Both the position numbers and the translations under genes were made by a program. The notes beneath the pieces were generated by a model. It did not search any database. It saw nothing but the letters and a program-made list of their open reading frames with translations, and was not told the DNA's origin. From Biostraticola tofi (GTDB lineage Bacteria; Pseudomonadota; Gammaproteobacteria; Enterobacterales; Enterobacteriaceae): a stretch of 64,000 bases of DNA. Location: assembly GCF_004343195.1 (NCBI RefSeq), contig NZ_SMCR01000004.1, positions 327,831-391,830 on the forward strand. Direction: 5' to 3'. Shown here in pieces: positions 36,790 to 46,427 of this stretch (the first letter of the stretch is position 1; each line of letters opens with the position of its first letter).

Positions 36790-37509
36790 ATGAGTAATAA
36801 CGTCATCTCCCCGGAATTCGATGAACAAGGGCGCCCGCTGCGTCGTATCCGCAGTTTTGTCCGTCGCCAGGGTCGCCTGACCAAAGGACAGCAGCACGCA
36901 CTTGACACCCTTTGGCCGGAGATGGGCGCTGAATATCAGCCCGCGCCGGTCTCTCTGCCCTCCCTGTTTGGCCGCGAAGCGCCGGTTACGCTGGAAATCG
37001 GCTTTGGCATGGGCGCATCGCTGGTGACCATGGCGGCTGCCCATCCGGAGCATAATTTCCTCGGTATCGAGGTGCATCTGCCGGGGGTAGGGGCCTGTCT
37101 GTCCAGCGCCCATGAGGCCGGCATCAGCAATCTGCGGGTGATGTGCCACGATGCGGTCGAAGTGCTGGACCTGATGATCCCGGACGGCAGCCTGGCGCTG
37201 GTGCAGCTGTTCTTCCCTGATCCCTGGCATAAGGCCCGCCATAACAAGCGCCGCATTATCCAGGTGCCGTTTGCCGAGCTGGTGCAGCGCAAGCTGCAGA
37301 CCGGCGGTGTTTTCCATATGGCCACCGACTGGCAGCCGTATGCCGAACATATGCTGGAGGTGATGAGCAGTGTCGCAGGCTATCGCAATCAATCAGCCAC
37401 CCAGGACTATGTTCCACGGCCTGAATTCCGGCCGCTGACCAAGTTTGAACAGCGTGGACAGCGATTAGGTCACGGCGTTTGGGATTTAATGTTCGAAAAA
37501 GTGGTCTGA
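36790..37509 (+). CDS. trmB: tRNA (guanine-N7)-methyltransferase
   Basis: 239 residues, start [14 protein letters not shown] as in E. coli TrmB. It methylates G46 in the variable loop. [15 protein letters not shown] is the SAM loop and [16 protein letters not shown] is the family signature. The E. coli neighbour yggL, which overlaps trmB there, is missing: only 87 bp separate trmB and yggN and no yggL trace is visible. Confidence 0.97.
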   Translation: MSNNVISPEFDEQGRPLRRIRSFVRRQGRLTKGQQHALDTLWPEMGAEYQPAPVSLPSLFGREAPVTLEIGFGMGASLVTMAAAHPEHNFLGIEVHLPGVGACLSSAHEAGISNLRVMCHDAVEVLDLMIPDGSLALVQLFFPDPWHKARHNKRRIIQVPFAELVQRKLQTGGVFHMATDWQPYAEHMLEVMSSVAGYRNQSATQDYVPRPEFRPLTKFEQRGQRLGHGVWDLMFEKVV

Positions 37510-37596
37510 TGGTAACAACCAACCATACTTATCCGGCGGCCTACGCAATGTTTGCCGCCACCGGGAAGGTGCGGTCATTAATCATCGGGAGAGTGT

Positions 37597-38316
37597 ATGT
37601 TGCGCAAAGCAGTGCTGGGTTTATTGATGTTGACCGCATGGCAGGCTCAGGCCGAGTATCAGTGCCAGGTTAAACCGCAGGACGATATCTTTATCAGTGC
37701 GCAGAACGTGCGCGTGGTGGGCGCCAGCGGTGATGTGACTATCCGGCCGGATGGCGCAGTGGTCCGCAACGGCCAGACCCTGAGCCTCAGCGCTGCCCAG
37801 CAGCGCCAGGCCCAGGATTACCAGGCTGCATTGCGCCGGGATCTGCCCTGGATTGATGAAGGCGCCAGTCAGCGTCTGGAGCAGGGACGTTTGTCCCTGG
37901 ACCGGGTGATAGTCAAACAGCTTGGCAGCGACAGCAATGTCCGCAACCGGCTCACAACTTTGAACCAGCAGCTCAAACAGCAGATGAACCGTATCCTGGA
38001 GCATCGCAGCGAGGGTCTGGCATTTCATCACCAGGCCATCAGCCAGGTAGAGCAGGATGGCCGGCGTATCGTCCAGCAGAGCATGGGCGGGGTGGTGCAG
38101 GACAGCCTGAATGAAATGGGCGTCAAGCAGTCGGTCAATCTGTCAGGCAATAACCCGCTGCAGGCGATGATGGGCAATCTCGGCACCCTGCAGCAGGCTA
38201 TCCAGACTGAATGGAATAATCAGGAACAGGATTTTGAGCAGTTTGGCCATCAGGTCTGTCAGAAAGTCACTCAGCTTGAGACACAGCGCAGCACCCTGCT
38301 GCAGTCTTTAAAGTAG
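37597..38316 (+). CDS. yggN: Periplasmic protein YggN (DUF2884)
   Basis: 239 residues. MLRKAVLGLLMLTAWQAQA is a cleavable signal ending at AQA. The mature protein starts EYQCQVKPQDDIFISAQNVRV and then has long helices with many glutamines (LTTLNQQLKQQMNRILEHRSEGLAF), the DUF2884 pattern. Its job in the periplasm is unknown. It is convergent with hemW, only 9 bp apart. Confidence 0.92.
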   Translation: MLRKAVLGLLMLTAWQAQAEYQCQVKPQDDIFISAQNVRVVGASGDVTIRPDGAVVRNGQTLSLSAAQQRQAQDYQAALRRDLPWIDEGASQRLEQGRLSLDRVIVKQLGSDSNVRNRLTTLNQQLKQQMNRILEHRSEGLAFHHQAISQVEQDGRRIVQQSMGGVVQDSLNEMGVKQSVNLSGNNPLQAMMGNLGTLQQAIQTEWNNQEQDFEQFGHQVCQKVTQLETQRSTLLQSLK

Positions 38317-38325
38317 GGGACATGC

Positions 38326-39456
38326 TCACATGAACAGTTCCAGCAGCGGATTAAGAAACAGCTGCCCCTTGCGGGTGGTCTGCCAGTGCGTTGCGCTTTC
38401 GGTGAGATAGCCGTCGGCCAGCGCCTGGTCCAGGGCCTGGCGCACGGTGCTTTCAGCAAGCCCGGTAAACGCTTGGAACTGCTCGCGCGGGGTGGCCTCA
38501 AACAGCCGGAAGCGGTTCATAAAGAACTCGAACGGCAGGTCGTCAGCGGCGACCTGATACTTTTTATCCAGATAATTCCCCTGCATATAACCCCGAGGAT
38601 GGCGGACCTTGACGGTACGGATTACCTCGCCGTTTTCGGCGGTCATTTTGCCATGGGCGCCGCAGCCGATGCCCAGGTAATCGCCAAAGCGCCAGTAGTT
38701 GAGATTATGTTGGCACTGATAGCCAGCTTTGGCATAAGCCGAGGTCTCGTATTGCTGATAGCCGGCCTGGCTGAGCAACTGATGCCCCAACTGATAGATA
38801 TCCCATAAGGCATCGTCGTCCGGCAACACCGGCGGTTTCGAGGCAAACAGCGTGTTGGGCTCGATGGTCAGTTGATACCAGGACAGATGCGGGGGTTCAA
38901 GTTCGATTGCCGATCGCAGATCGTCCAGCGCCTGCTCGGGGGACTGATTCGGCAAGCCATGCATTAAATCGAGATTGAAGCTACGCAGCCCCAGCCCTTG
39001 GGCAAGCCTGGCCGCCCGGCGGGCTTCATCTGCTCCGTGGATCCGGCCCAGACGCTGCAGTTTCTCGGCATCAAAGCTCTGTACGCCGATGGAAATGCGG
39101 TTAATGCCTGCCTGCTGGTAGCCGCGAAAACGGTCGGCCTCGACGGTGCCGGGATTGGCCTCCATGGTAATTTCCGCGTCAGCACTGAGGGTCAGCCGCT
39201 GCCTGACGCCATCAAGCAGCGACTGCATCGCTTCGGCGCTCAGCAGGCTGGGTGTACCGCCGCCGATAAACAGGCTGCTGACCTCGCGCCCTGCCACCAG
39301 CGCCATCGAGTCATCAAGATCCGCCAGCAGGTGCCTGACGTATTCTTCATGAGGCACCTCGCCTTTCAACGCGTGGGAATTGAAATCGCAGTAGGGGCAC
39401 TTCTGCACGCACCACGGAATATGGATATACAGACTGAGAGGAGGAAGCCTACGCAT
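38326..39456 (-). CDS. hemW: Heme chaperone HemW (radical SAM, CPO-like)
   Basis: 376 residues. [13 protein letters not shown] holds the 4Fe-4S radical-SAM cysteines. [11 protein letters not shown] and [28 protein letters not shown] are conserved blocks. In E. coli it hands heme to respiratory enzymes and is not a coproporphyrinogen oxidase because a key residue of HemN is absent. It overlaps rdgB by 8 bp and follows it on the same strand. Confidence 0.95.
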   Translation of the reverse strand: MRRLPPLSLYIHIPWCVQKCPYCDFNSHALKGEVPHEEYVRHLLADLDDSMALVAGREVSSLFIGGGTPSLLSAEAMQSLLDGVRQRLTLSADAEITMEANPGTVEADRFRGYQQAGINRISIGVQSFDAEKLQRLGRIHGADEARRAARLAQGLGLRSFNLDLMHGLPNQSPEQALDDLRSAIELEPPHLSWYQLTIEPNTLFASKPPVLPDDDALWDIYQLGHQLLSQAGYQQYETSAYAKAGYQCQHNLNYWRFGDYLGIGCGAHGKMTAENGEVIRTVKVRHPRGYMQGNYLDKKYQVAADDLPFEFFMNRFRLFEATPREQFQAFTGLAESTVRQALDQALADGYLTESATHWQTTRKGQLFLNPLLELFM

Positions 39457-40042
39457 TACGCAATGCTTCCAGTAGCAGTGTGAGCGCCTGTCCGCGATGG
39501 GAAATGCGGCTTTTATGCGCCTTGGTCAGCTGGGCCGCCGAGCAGCCAAGCTCAGGCAAGACAAATATCGGATCGTAACCGAAGCCGCCATCGCCCGCTG
39601 CGCTGCGGCTGATAACGCCCCGCCAGCTGCCGTGGCAGACCAGCGGCGTAGGGTCATCGGCATGGCGCATATACACCAGTACGCAATGAAAACTGGCGCC
39701 GCGCTGGGCGTCCGGCACATCCTCCAGCGCGGCCAGCAGCTGGTCCAGATTCTGCTGATCGCTGGCATCCAGGCCGGCATAGCGCGCGGAATAAATGCCC
39801 GGCGCGCCGCCCAGCGCGTCGACTGCCAGTCCGGAATCATCAGCGATAGCCGGTAATCCAGTCTGTCTGGCGGCATGGCGGGCCTTGAGGATGGCGTTCT
39901 CGATAAATGTCAGCCCGGTCTCTTCGGCATTGTCCACGCCCAGATCAGTCTGGGCGATAATATCGAAGCCGAATTCCGCCAGCAAACCGGCCAGTTCGCC
40001 GACTTTACCCGGGTTACCGGTCGCCAGTACGCATTTTTCCAT
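39449..40042 (-). CDS. rdgB: dITP/XTP pyrophosphatase
   Basis: 197 residues from the ATG at 40042, which gives [17 protein letters not shown]; a longer frame exists. It hydrolyses dITP and XTP to keep them out of DNA. ATGNPGK is the substrate loop, [15 protein letters not shown] holds the metal aspartates and GGFGYDPIF is the conserved block. It lies between yggU and hemW, all on the minus strand. Confidence 0.96.
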   Translation of the reverse strand: MEKCVLATGNPGKVGELAGLLAEFGFDIIAQTDLGVDNAEETGLTFIENAILKARHAARQTGLPAIADDSGLAVDALGGAPGIYSARYAGLDASDQQNLDQLLAALEDVPDAQRGASFHCVLVYMRHADDPTPLVCHGSWRGVISRSAAGDGGFGYDPIFVLPELGCSAAQLTKAHKSRISHRGQALTLLLEALRNA

Positions 40043-40074
40043 AGTGTTAATCCGCAAACAGGTAAACAATCGCG

Positions 40075-40368
40075 CTACTGATTCAATTGCTCGGCAATGA
40101 TCTCAGGGATGCGCTGAGGCTGGGTTATCCTGAGCTGCTTATGGCGGCCCAGTTCCCCTTTTTCAATGGTAATACGGCTCTTGGCAACGCCAAACTGCTT
40201 TGCCAGAAAGCGGGTGAGGTGGCTGTTGGCCTGACCATCAACCGGCGGCGCGGTAATGGCGACTTTGACTTCGTCGCCATGGATGCCGACTATCTGGTCA
40301 CGGCTGGCCTTGGGCTGGATATAAAGCTTAAGCACCAGCCCGTCGGCCTGCTGTATAACGCAACTCAC
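40075..40368 (-). CDS. yggU: DUF167 family protein YggU
   Basis: 97 residues. [21 protein letters not shown] and [20 protein letters not shown] are the DUF167 signature. Fold is alpha-beta with a possible RNA-binding use, but the function is unknown. Start overlaps the yggT stop by 4 bp. Confidence 0.95.
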   Translation of the reverse strand: MSCVIQQADGLVLKLYIQPKASRDQIVGIHGDEVKVAITAPPVDGQANSHLTRFLAKQFGVAKSRITIEKGELGRHKQLRITQPQRIPEIIAEQLNQ

Positions 40369-40919
40369 AGCAGGTACCAGAGCCCCGGAAACAGATCCAT
40401 GCCCAAGTAATTGAGCATATACAGCACCAGAATGACGATCATCGCTGAAAAATCAATGCCGCCCATCGCCGGCAATATACGGCGAATCGGCGCCATCAGC
40501 GGTTCGCTGAGCTGCATCAGCACCTGATCCATCGGGCTGCGGCCCTGGCTTATCCAGCTCATCAGCGAGCGTATGATGATAACCCAGAACACCACTTCTC
40601 CCGTCGCCTTCAGCAGGGTCAGCAGGCCCACCAGCAGGTTCATCGGGTCCAGGGCCAGCACGCCGACCTGTATCAGCATCAGCAGCGGATATTTGAGGGT
40701 CGCCAGAATATAGGCCAGCAGCAGGGAAGCGGTGTCGACAGGCCCTACCGAGGGGATGATGCGCCGCAGCGGGCCGATGATCGGCTGCGTCACCTTCACG
40801 ATAAACTGTGAAAATGGATTATAAAAGTCACAGCGGGTCCACTGCATCCAGATCCTCAGCAGCAGCACCATGATGTATAAATCAATCAGCGTCTTGACCA
40901 GAAACGTCAACGTCAGCAT
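40365..40919 (-). CDS. yggT: YggT family inner-membrane protein
   Basis: 184 residues with two copies of the YGGT domain. Membrane segments appear near 5-25, 58-85, 97-120 and 155-175. [29 protein letters not shown] and its later echo ([34 protein letters not shown]) are the repeat. It lies between proC and yggU and its function is not defined; osmotic stress roles have been suggested for the family. Confidence 0.95.
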   Translation of the reverse strand: MLTLTFLVKTLIDLYIMVLLLRIWMQWTRCDFYNPFSQFIVKVTQPIIGPLRRIIPSVGPVDTASLLLAYILATLKYPLLMLIQVGVLALDPMNLLVGLLTLLKATGEVVFWVIIIRSLMSWISQGRSPMDQVLMQLSEPLMAPIRRILPAMGGIDFSAMIVILVLYMLNYLGMDLFPGLWYLL

Positions 40920-40971
40920 AAGCGGGTCGTGTCCTTAATAGCGTTAAAAAGCGTGACAACCTGACCGGTTA

Positions 40972-41793
40972 TCAGAATGATTTTTCCATTTCTTCAGCCC
41001 GGGCCACGGCGGCCTGCATGGCTTCAGCAATAGTGTGGTTCAGTTGTTGTTGTTCAAACACCTGCAGCGCCGCTGCCGTAGTGCCGCCTTTGGAGGTGAC
41101 ATTCTGGCGCAGCACTGAAAACGGCTGGTCCGGGTTGGCTTCAGCCAGTGCCGCTGCGCCGCTGGCGGCCTGCAGCACCATCATGCGCGCCGTTGGCTCA
41201 TCAAATCCCATGCTGACCGCCTGCTGCTGCATGGCGTCCATGAACAGGAAGAAATAGGCAGGCGCGCTGCCGGCGGCGGCGATAACGCCGTTAATGCCGC
41301 TTTCATCCTCGACCCAGCATATTTTGCCGACTGCACACATTAAATCAGCGCTAAAGGCCCGGTCCGATTCGCTTACGCCCGACGGCGCAAACAGACCGCT
41401 AAGGCCTTTTCCAACCAGTGACGGGGTGTTAGGCATGATACGGACGATAGCCAGGTTTTCACCCAGCAGGGCATAAAACCGGCTCACGTTAACACCTGCC
41501 GCAATGGAAAGCACCAGTTTGCCTGAAAAATCGACGGTGGCGGCCAGCTGGCGGCAAACCTCGGCCATAAGCTGCGGTTTCACCGCCAATACGATAACGT
41601 CGGCGTCATGGGCGCCGGCGGCGTTATCGCCATGGTGATTGACGCCGTAGCGGGCTGCCAGCGCCGCCCGATGGTGTTCCGACGGTGCACAGACGGTAAT
41701 CAGGCTGGCCGGGTAGCCGGAGGATACCAGCCCGGCGACAATTGCCTGTGCCATGTTACCGGCACCGATAAACGTTATTTTGCGCTGCTGCAT
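40972..41793 (-). CDS. proC: Pyrroline-5-carboxylate reductase
   Basis: 273 residues. It makes proline from pyrroline-5-carboxylate with NADPH. FIGAGNMAQAIVAGLV is the Rossmann loop. VIAAAGSAPAYFFLFMDAM and NVTSKGGTTAAALQVFEQ are family motifs. In many Enterobacterales proC belongs to this yggS-proC-yggT group, unlike in E. coli K-12 where proC is elsewhere. Confidence 0.96.
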   Translation of the reverse strand: MQQRKITFIGAGNMAQAIVAGLVSSGYPASLITVCAPSEHHRAALAARYGVNHHGDNAAGAHDADVIVLAVKPQLMAEVCRQLAATVDFSGKLVLSIAAGVNVSRFYALLGENLAIVRIMPNTPSLVGKGLSGLFAPSGVSESDRAFSADLMCAVGKICWVEDESGINGVIAAAGSAPAYFFLFMDAMQQQAVSMGFDEPTARMMVLQAASGAAALAEANPDQPFSVLRQNVTSKGGTTAAALQVFEQQQLNHTIAEAMQAAVARAEEMEKSF

Positions 41794-41810
41794 AAAAATC
41801 CTGTCGTTAA

Positions 41811-42524
41811 TCAGTCTGTACTCGCGGCATAGTCGCGAGCGCCAAAAATCGCGGTACCAATTCGTACCAGCGTACTGCCGGCAGCGATGGCCGCCGGCAT
41901 ATCGTCACTCATGCCCATCGATAAGGTATCGGCGGACGGGTACTGTTCGCGCAACTGGGTAAACAGGCCGGTCATCTCGGCAAACACCGCCAACTGCGCT
42001 TCATAGCAATGCTGGGGAGCCGGAATAGCCATCAGGCCGCGCAAATTAAGATGCGGCAACTCGGCCACCAGGGCTGCCAGTGCCGGCAACTGGTCGGGCA
42101 GGATCCCTGCCTTGCTGGCTTCACCGCTGATATTGATTTGGATCAGCACATTCAGCGGCCCGAGGCCGGCCGGACGCTGGCTGTTAAGGCGTTGAGCCAG
42201 CTGCGGGCGATCCAGGGTGTGTAGCCAACTGAAGTTTTCGGCCACCAGCCGGCTCTTGTTGGACTGGAGCGGGCCGATAAAGTGCCATGACAGGTCATGC
42301 GCCAGCGCCTGTTGGCAAAAATACTGAATTTTCTCGACCCCTTCCTGTACATAGTTCTCACCGAATGCCCACTGCCCGGCCGCCATTGCCTGTTCGATAG
42401 CGGTTACCGGTTTGGTTTTGCTTACCGCAAGCAAGGTGATTTCTTGTGGAGAGCGGCCGCACAGTAATGCTGCCGCTGAGATTTGCTCGCCTACCCGGTG
42501 TAAATTTTTCTCGATAGTACTCAT
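41811..42524 (-). CDS. yggS: PLP homeostasis protein YggS
   Basis: 237 residues of the alanine-racemase-like barrel without the second domain. LLAVSKTKPVTAIEQA holds the PLP lysine, WHFIGPLQSNK and SMGMSDDMPAAIAAGSTLVRIGTAIFG are conserved. It keeps PLP levels and amino-acid pools balanced. It is divergent from yggR with 16 bp between start codons, so promoters must lie inside the neighbouring genes. Confidence 0.96.
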   Translation of the reverse strand: MSTIEKNLHRVGEQISAAALLCGRSPQEITLLAVSKTKPVTAIEQAMAAGQWAFGENYVQEGVEKIQYFCQQALAHDLSWHFIGPLQSNKSRLVAENFSWLHTLDRPQLAQRLNSQRPAGLGPLNVLIQINISGEASKAGILPDQLPALAALVAELPHLNLRGLMAIPAPQHCYEAQLAVFAEMTGLFTQLREQYPSADTLSMGMSDDMPAAIAAGSTLVRIGTAIFGARDYAASTD

Positions 42525-42540
42525 GGTTTCAGGAGGTCAT

Positions 42541-43479
42541 ATGAATCTGGGTGAAATTGTGGCCCTTAGTGTAAAGCATAATGCTTCTGATCTGCACCTT
42601 TGTCCGGGGCAGGTTCCTAATATCCGCACTGATGGCCTGATAAGACCGCTGGAATATCAGCCGCCGGTGGCGCCGGCTTTTATCACCGGCTGTGCATTGC
42701 ATTACCTGGGACGCCCAGGAAATCGAAGCCTTATCCGCAGCGGCCAGGCTGATTGCGCCATTGCCTTCGAGGACGGCAGCCGGCTCCGGGCGCATTTTTT
42801 CATGCAGCATTTCGGCATGTCGGCCAGCTTTCGCCTTATCCGCCAGCACTGCCAGTCGCTGGCGCAGCTGGGCGTCCCCTCGGCGGTCGGGCAACTGCTG
42901 GCGCCGATGCGGGGCCTGATGCTGGTGACCGGGCCGGCCGGCAGCGGTAAATCCAGCTCTTTGGCGGCCATGATCGATGACCTCAACCAGCATCGGCAGG
43001 CGCATATTATCACGCTGGAAGACCCTATCGAACACCTCCATCGGCCGGGACGATGCCTGGTTCAGCAGCGTGAAATTGGCCGCCACTGTACCGATTTTCG
43101 CGTCGGGATCCATGGCGCATTGCGCGAAGATCCGGATGTTATCATGCTGGGCGAGCTCCGTGATGGCCAGACGATACGCCTGGCCCTTAACGCCGCCGAG
43201 ACCGGCCATCTGGTGCTGGCCACGCTGCATGCCGATCATCCAGCCCAGGCCGTGGACCGGCTTATTGAAGGGGCGGGCGCCAGGGAGCCGGCATTTGTCC
43301 GCAGCCAGGTGGCGGCGGGGCTGTTGGCGGTCATGTCGCAAAAACTGGTCGGCCGCCCGGAAGGCGGGCGCTGCGGGGAATTTGAATTGATGGTGGCGAC
43401 GCCGGCGGTACGCAATCTTATCCGTGAAGGGAAAAGCCATTTGCTGGCGGGATTAACCCATGGAAACCCGGGACAATGA
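42541..43479 (+). CDS. yggR: PilT-like ATPase YggR, short C-terminus
   Basis: 312 residues from the ATG at 42541 (Shine-Dalgarno GGAGG). It starts MNLGEIVALSVKHNASDLHLC, has Walker A GPAGSGKSS and Walker B REDPDVIMLGELRD, as in PilT retraction ATPases. E. coli YggR is 326 residues and ends after HQLPHVIQTGQQVGM plus about 20 more; here the end is SHLLAGLTHGNPGQ, so about 18 residues are missing or altered. Ruv X is its neighbour in E. coli, but here the rha region separates them. Confidence 0.88.
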   Translation: MNLGEIVALSVKHNASDLHLCPGQVPNIRTDGLIRPLEYQPPVAPAFITGCALHYLGRPGNRSLIRSGQADCAIAFEDGSRLRAHFFMQHFGMSASFRLIRQHCQSLAQLGVPSAVGQLLAPMRGLMLVTGPAGSGKSSSLAAMIDDLNQHRQAHIITLEDPIEHLHRPGRCLVQQREIGRHCTDFRVGIHGALREDPDVIMLGELRDGQTIRLALNAAETGHLVLATLHADHPAQAVDRLIEGAGAREPAFVRSQVAAGLLAVMSQKLVGRPEGGRCGEFELMVATPAVRNLIREGKSHLLAGLTHGNPGQ

Positions 43480-43567
43480 AACAGGCCGTCTGGGCCAGAA
43501 CGGGCGCAGACGGCTTCTCAGGGTGTTGCGGTTGGCGGCGGCCCGTAGCGAGCTTTTTTTAACGACG

Positions 43568-43765
43568 TTACGACTGGCGGCTGAACCGCAGCAGGATGGC
43601 CGATTCAGGATCCAGTATCGGCAACGCAATCCCGACATTTTCCAGCCACTCGCCGCTGAGGGCTACTTCCTCGGAGAACCAGGCCGGATAATGCTTCATG
43701 GTATGGCTTCTGGCCTGTTGCAGCGCTTCAGGCAAGTCCAGTATCTCCAGCCGGGATGGACGCCG
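43568..43765 (-). pseudogene. GH36 alpha-galactosidase C-terminal fragment
   Basis: The last 63 residues of a minus-strand frame read LEILDLPEALQQARSHTMKHYPAW, then SEEVALSGEWLENVGIALPILDPESAILLRFS. The end pattern SG-x-WL-x-x-VG-x-x-LP-x-L-x-PESA-x-LL is that of the C-terminal beta-sandwich of GH36 alpha-galactosidases. Only this end remains. It abuts, head to head, the LacI fragment. Both look like the ends of a raffinose/melibiose-type locus lost from here. Confidence 0.45.
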
Positions 43766-43944
43766 GGCTGCTGCAAAAAGTGGCCCTGATAGCCTATGAC
43801 GGCCTGCCCGCTCATAGCCTGATACCCTGCGAAGTGACGCCGATAATTCAGGCCACCAAGGAACAGGTGGGCAAGCAGATTGCCCAGATGACCATGGCGT
43901 TGATAAGCGGTGAGTCGCCGGCCCGATTACAGGTGCTGTGGTAA
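43756..43944 (+). pseudogene. LacI-family regulator C-terminal fragment
   Basis: The frame reads LLQKVALIAYDGLPAHSLIP, then EVTPIIQATKEQVGKQIAQMTMALISGESPARLQVLW. This is the usual last 55 residues of LacI/GalR regulators: the VALIAYDG strand, then the TxxxQ, then helix and terminal strand. No N-terminal DNA-binding domain is present. It meets the GH36 fragment near 43750, so both genes lost their starts at one junction. Confidence 0.55.
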
Positions 43945-44087
43945 CCTGAATTGGGCGAGGGCGATAGGTGTTTTGCGCAGCTAGCCTGAAAATGCATACC
44001 CTCGGACGAGTAGCCGTCATGGCAGCAACGGCTGCGATATTGCTGCTATAGGCTTGTCTGGCGTTGAATATATATAAATGTGAACTA

Positions 44088-44134
44088 AATATATATAAAT
44101 AATGAAATCACGTTTCATTATTTATATATATTTC
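44088..44134. repeat. Perfect 21-bp inverted repeat upstream of rhaT
   Basis: The left arm 44088-44108 and the right arm 44114-44134 are exact complements and contain ATATATAAATAATGAAA and its complement. The loop is TCACG. The DNA is nearly all A and T. Another AATATATATAAAT lies at about 44069, just left of it. In DNA it could form a cruciform, in RNA a strong hairpin. No gene of the raf remnant or rhaT spans it. Confidence 0.85.
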
Positions 44135-44169
44135 CAAAGAAAAATATTAACCACGGAATAACGCCGTTT

Positions 44170-44264
44170 TGTGATTACGCTCACTGTTAACATGCGTTTA
44201 TTGCCATCGCTGGATGAATATTGGCAGCCATTAGAAGGAATAACTGACCGCCGGTTCCTACACT
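44170..44264 (+). promoter_or_regulatory. rhaT promoter: CRP site, RhaS-type half-sites, -10
   Basis: TGTGATTACGCTCACT (44170-44185) is a good CRP site. TTGCCA (44201) and TGGCAGCCA (44222-44230) are the paired half-sites expected for RhaS, separated by 15 bp, and TACACT (44259-44264) is the -10. The same items with the same distances occur before rhaB. Confidence 0.8.
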
Positions 44265-44356
44265 GTCAGCCGCACTGAATATTAATCCGATTATTATCTA
44301 TCCCTCCACGCTCCAGGGCGCGGCGGAAATCAAACAATAATGGCAGGAGCACGTTC

Positions 44357-45391
44357 ATGGGCAGTTCAATCGTGTTGGGGATACTGTGGCATTTTGTCGG
44401 AGCGGCCAGTGCCGCCTGCTTTTATGCGCCGCTGAAGAAGGTCCGGAACTGGAGCTGGGAGACCATGTGGTCCTTGGCGGGATTATTTTCATGGATAATT
44501 TTGCCATGGACGGTGAGCTGGATATTACTGCCGGATTTTGGCGCTTATTATTCCTCGTTTTCTTTATCCACATTAACACCGATATTTTTATTTGGCGCTA
44601 TGTGGGGCATCGGCAATATTAATTATGGTTTGACCATGCGCTATCTGGGAATGTCGATGGGTATCGGTATTGCCATCGGTATTACCCTGATCGTCGGTAC
44701 GCTGATGACGCCGATCATTCAGGGGAAATTCTCGGTGCTTACCAGCACCACCGGTGGACAAATCACTCTGCTGGGCGTGTTCATTGCGCTGGTAGGCGTC
44801 GGCATCGTCAGCTATGCCGGCTTGCTGAAAGAAAGGGAAATGGGCATCCGCACCGAAGAATTCAATTTAAAGAAAGGACTGGTGCTGGCGGTGTTTTGCG
44901 GCATTTTTTCCGCCGGTATGTCATTCGCCATGGATGCGGCGATACCGATGCACCAGGCCGCCGCTGGTTTAGGCATCAGTCCGCTGTATGTGGCCCTGCC
45001 CAGTTATGTGGTGATCATGGGCGGCGGCGCTATCATCAACCTGGCCTATTGTTTTATTCGTCTGGCGACCCGTAAGGACCTGTCGGTCAGGGCCGATTTC
45101 TCGCTGGCCAAATCATTACTGTTTGCCAATGCCTGCTTCGCTATTCTCGGCGGCGTGATGTGGTATCTGCAGTTTTTCTTCTATGCCTGGGGGCACGCCA
45201 ACATCCCGGCACAGTATTCCTTTGTCAGTTGGATGCTGCATATGAGCGCCTATGTGCTGTGCGGCGGTATCGTTGGACTGCTGCTTAAAGAGTGGGTCGG
45301 CGTCAGCCGAAAACCGGTGAGCCGGCTTTGTCTCGGCGGCCTGGTGATTATCCTGGCGGCAAACGTGGTGGGACTCGGCATGGCGTCCTGA
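44357..45391 (+). CDS. rhaT: L-rhamnose/proton symporter
   Basis: 344 residues with ten predicted membrane segments. The start [35 protein letters not shown] is that of Rha[27 protein letters not shown] and the C-terminal [22 protein letters not shown] are conserved. It brings L-rhamnose into the cell with protons. It is convergent with rhaR and has its own promoter with CRP and RhaS-type sites. Confidence 0.96.
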   Translation: MGSSIVLGILWHFVGAASAACFYAPLKKVRNWSWETMWSLAGLFSWIILPWTVSWILLPDFGAYYSSFSLSTLTPIFLFGAMWGIGNINYGLTMRYLGMSMGIGIAIGITLIVGTLMTPIIQGKFSVLTSTTGGQITLLGVFIALVGVGIVSYAGLLKEREMGIRTEEFNLKKGLVLAVFCGIFSAGMSFAMDAAIPMHQAAAGLGISPLYVALPSYVVIMGGGAIINLAYCFIRLATRKDLSVRADFSLAKSLLFANACFAILGGVMWYLQFFFYAWGHANIPAQYSFVSWMLHMSAYVLCGGIVGLLLKEWVGVSRKPVSRLCLGGLVIILAANVVGLGMAS

Positions 45392-45414
45392 GACCATGCT
45401 TACCCGGCTTATCC

Positions 45415-45492
45415 AGCCCGGCCAGAGCCCGGCCAGCGCCGGGCTTCTGACGCCGGGCTTCCAGCGTCAGGCTTCTATCGCCGGGCTTGCAG
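45415..45492. repeat. Tandem repeats in the rhaT-rhaR convergent gap
   Basis: Two 11-bp units AGCCCGGCCAG (45415, 45426) are followed by four 14-bp units starting CGCCGGGCTT at 45437, 45451, 45465 (as CGTCAGGCTT) and 45479. The GCCGGGCT of the latter complements AGCCCGGC of the former, so several alternative stems can form. It could serve as a two-way terminator for rhaT and rhaR. Confidence 0.75.
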
Positions 45493-45505
45493 CGTTACGC
45501 TATCG

Positions 45506-46351
45506 TCAGGCAGAGCTCTTCTGAAACCGCTGGCGATAATGCCGCGGCGAAATGCCGACACACTGATTGAACACCACTGAAAAATAATTACTGTCTTCAT
45601 AGCCGCACAGTGCCGCCACCTCCCCGATCGTTTCCTGCCCGTGGCGCAGTAAATCCATCGCCTTGCAAAGGCGCAGCTGGCGCAGATAATGGTTTACCCC
45701 CATGCCGGTCTGCTGCTTGAACAGCAGTTTCAGGCCGCGGGGATTGAGCTGATGCCGCCGGCAGAATGGCTCCATCCGGAAGGGGGCGGCGATGCTGGCC
45801 CTCAGCGCCATCAGCAGCAGATCCAACTGCTCGGCATCCGAAAGCACGGTACTGTCGGGGGCATGGCGAAAACGCATTGCCAGCAGGGCAAGTCTGAGGA
45901 ACTGGGCTTCACTCAGTTGAAGGGAAATGTCATCGGTTTTCATGCATTCAGCGGCCAGGGTGTCAACCTCCTGGCGCAGCGCCGTCATGCCCGGCGTACT
46001 TAACCGCCAGTAGCGCGCCGACTGGTCATGGTGCTTGCCGGGCAGCAGGGCATCCCAGTCGCAGGCCAGCGAAAAGCGCTGGCGGCAATAGAGGATGTTA
46101 TCCAGCTCAAGGCCGTTAACCGATTCATAGCTATGGCAGTCTTCGGCATTGACATAGAATAGATCGCCACAGGTAATGGGGTAGGGGACGTCGTTCAGGA
46201 TATGCACCCCATTACCACGCCAGACTATCACCAGTTCGTCGAAGTCATGTCGATGGGGTGGAAAGGCCGGCTGTGGATGTCTGTCCGCTACCATTACCGC
46301 ATTTTTGTCACTGACAAAATAGTCGGTAGTCTGCAGCTTCAGGTCGCACAT
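45506..46351 (-). CDS. rhaR: Rhamnose regulator RhaR
   Basis: 281 residues. The N-terminal cupin (PHRHDFDELVIVWRGNGVHILNDVPYPITCGDLFYVNAEDCHSY) binds rhamnose and the two helix-turn-helix units of the AraC type end with VAALCGYEDSNYFSVVFNQCVGISPRHYRQRF. In E. coli RhaR switches on rhaSR. This one aligns with RhaR better than with RhaS (HDF-ELVIVWRGNG). It follows rhaS on the same strand. Confidence 0.93.
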   Translation of the reverse strand: MCDLKLQTTDYFVSDKNAVMVADRHPQPAFPPHRHDFDELVIVWRGNGVHILNDVPYPITCGDLFYVNAEDCHSYESVNGLELDNILYCRQRFSLACDWDALLPGKHHDQSARYWRLSTPGMTALRQEVDTLAAECMKTDDISLQLSEAQFLRLALLAMRFRHAPDSTVLSDAEQLDLLLMALRASIAAPFRMEPFCRRHQLNPRGLKLLFKQQTGMGVNHYLRQLRLCKAMDLLRHGQETIGEVAALCGYEDSNYFSVVFNQCVGISPRHYRQRFQKSSA

Positions 46352-46427
46352 GGTTAATACTCATCAGGCAGTTACATCATTAGATAGTGACATAGCCGAG
46401 CATTAAAAAAATTGAAACCGGCGACAA

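Noticed and set aside
37500..37597. yggL between trmB and yggN
   Set aside because: Only 87 bp are present and no part of YggL can be read in any frame.
42529..43440. 303-codon frame on the minus strand
   Set aside because: It is antisense to yggR, whose ATPase motifs are clear, and its own translation has no recognisable features.
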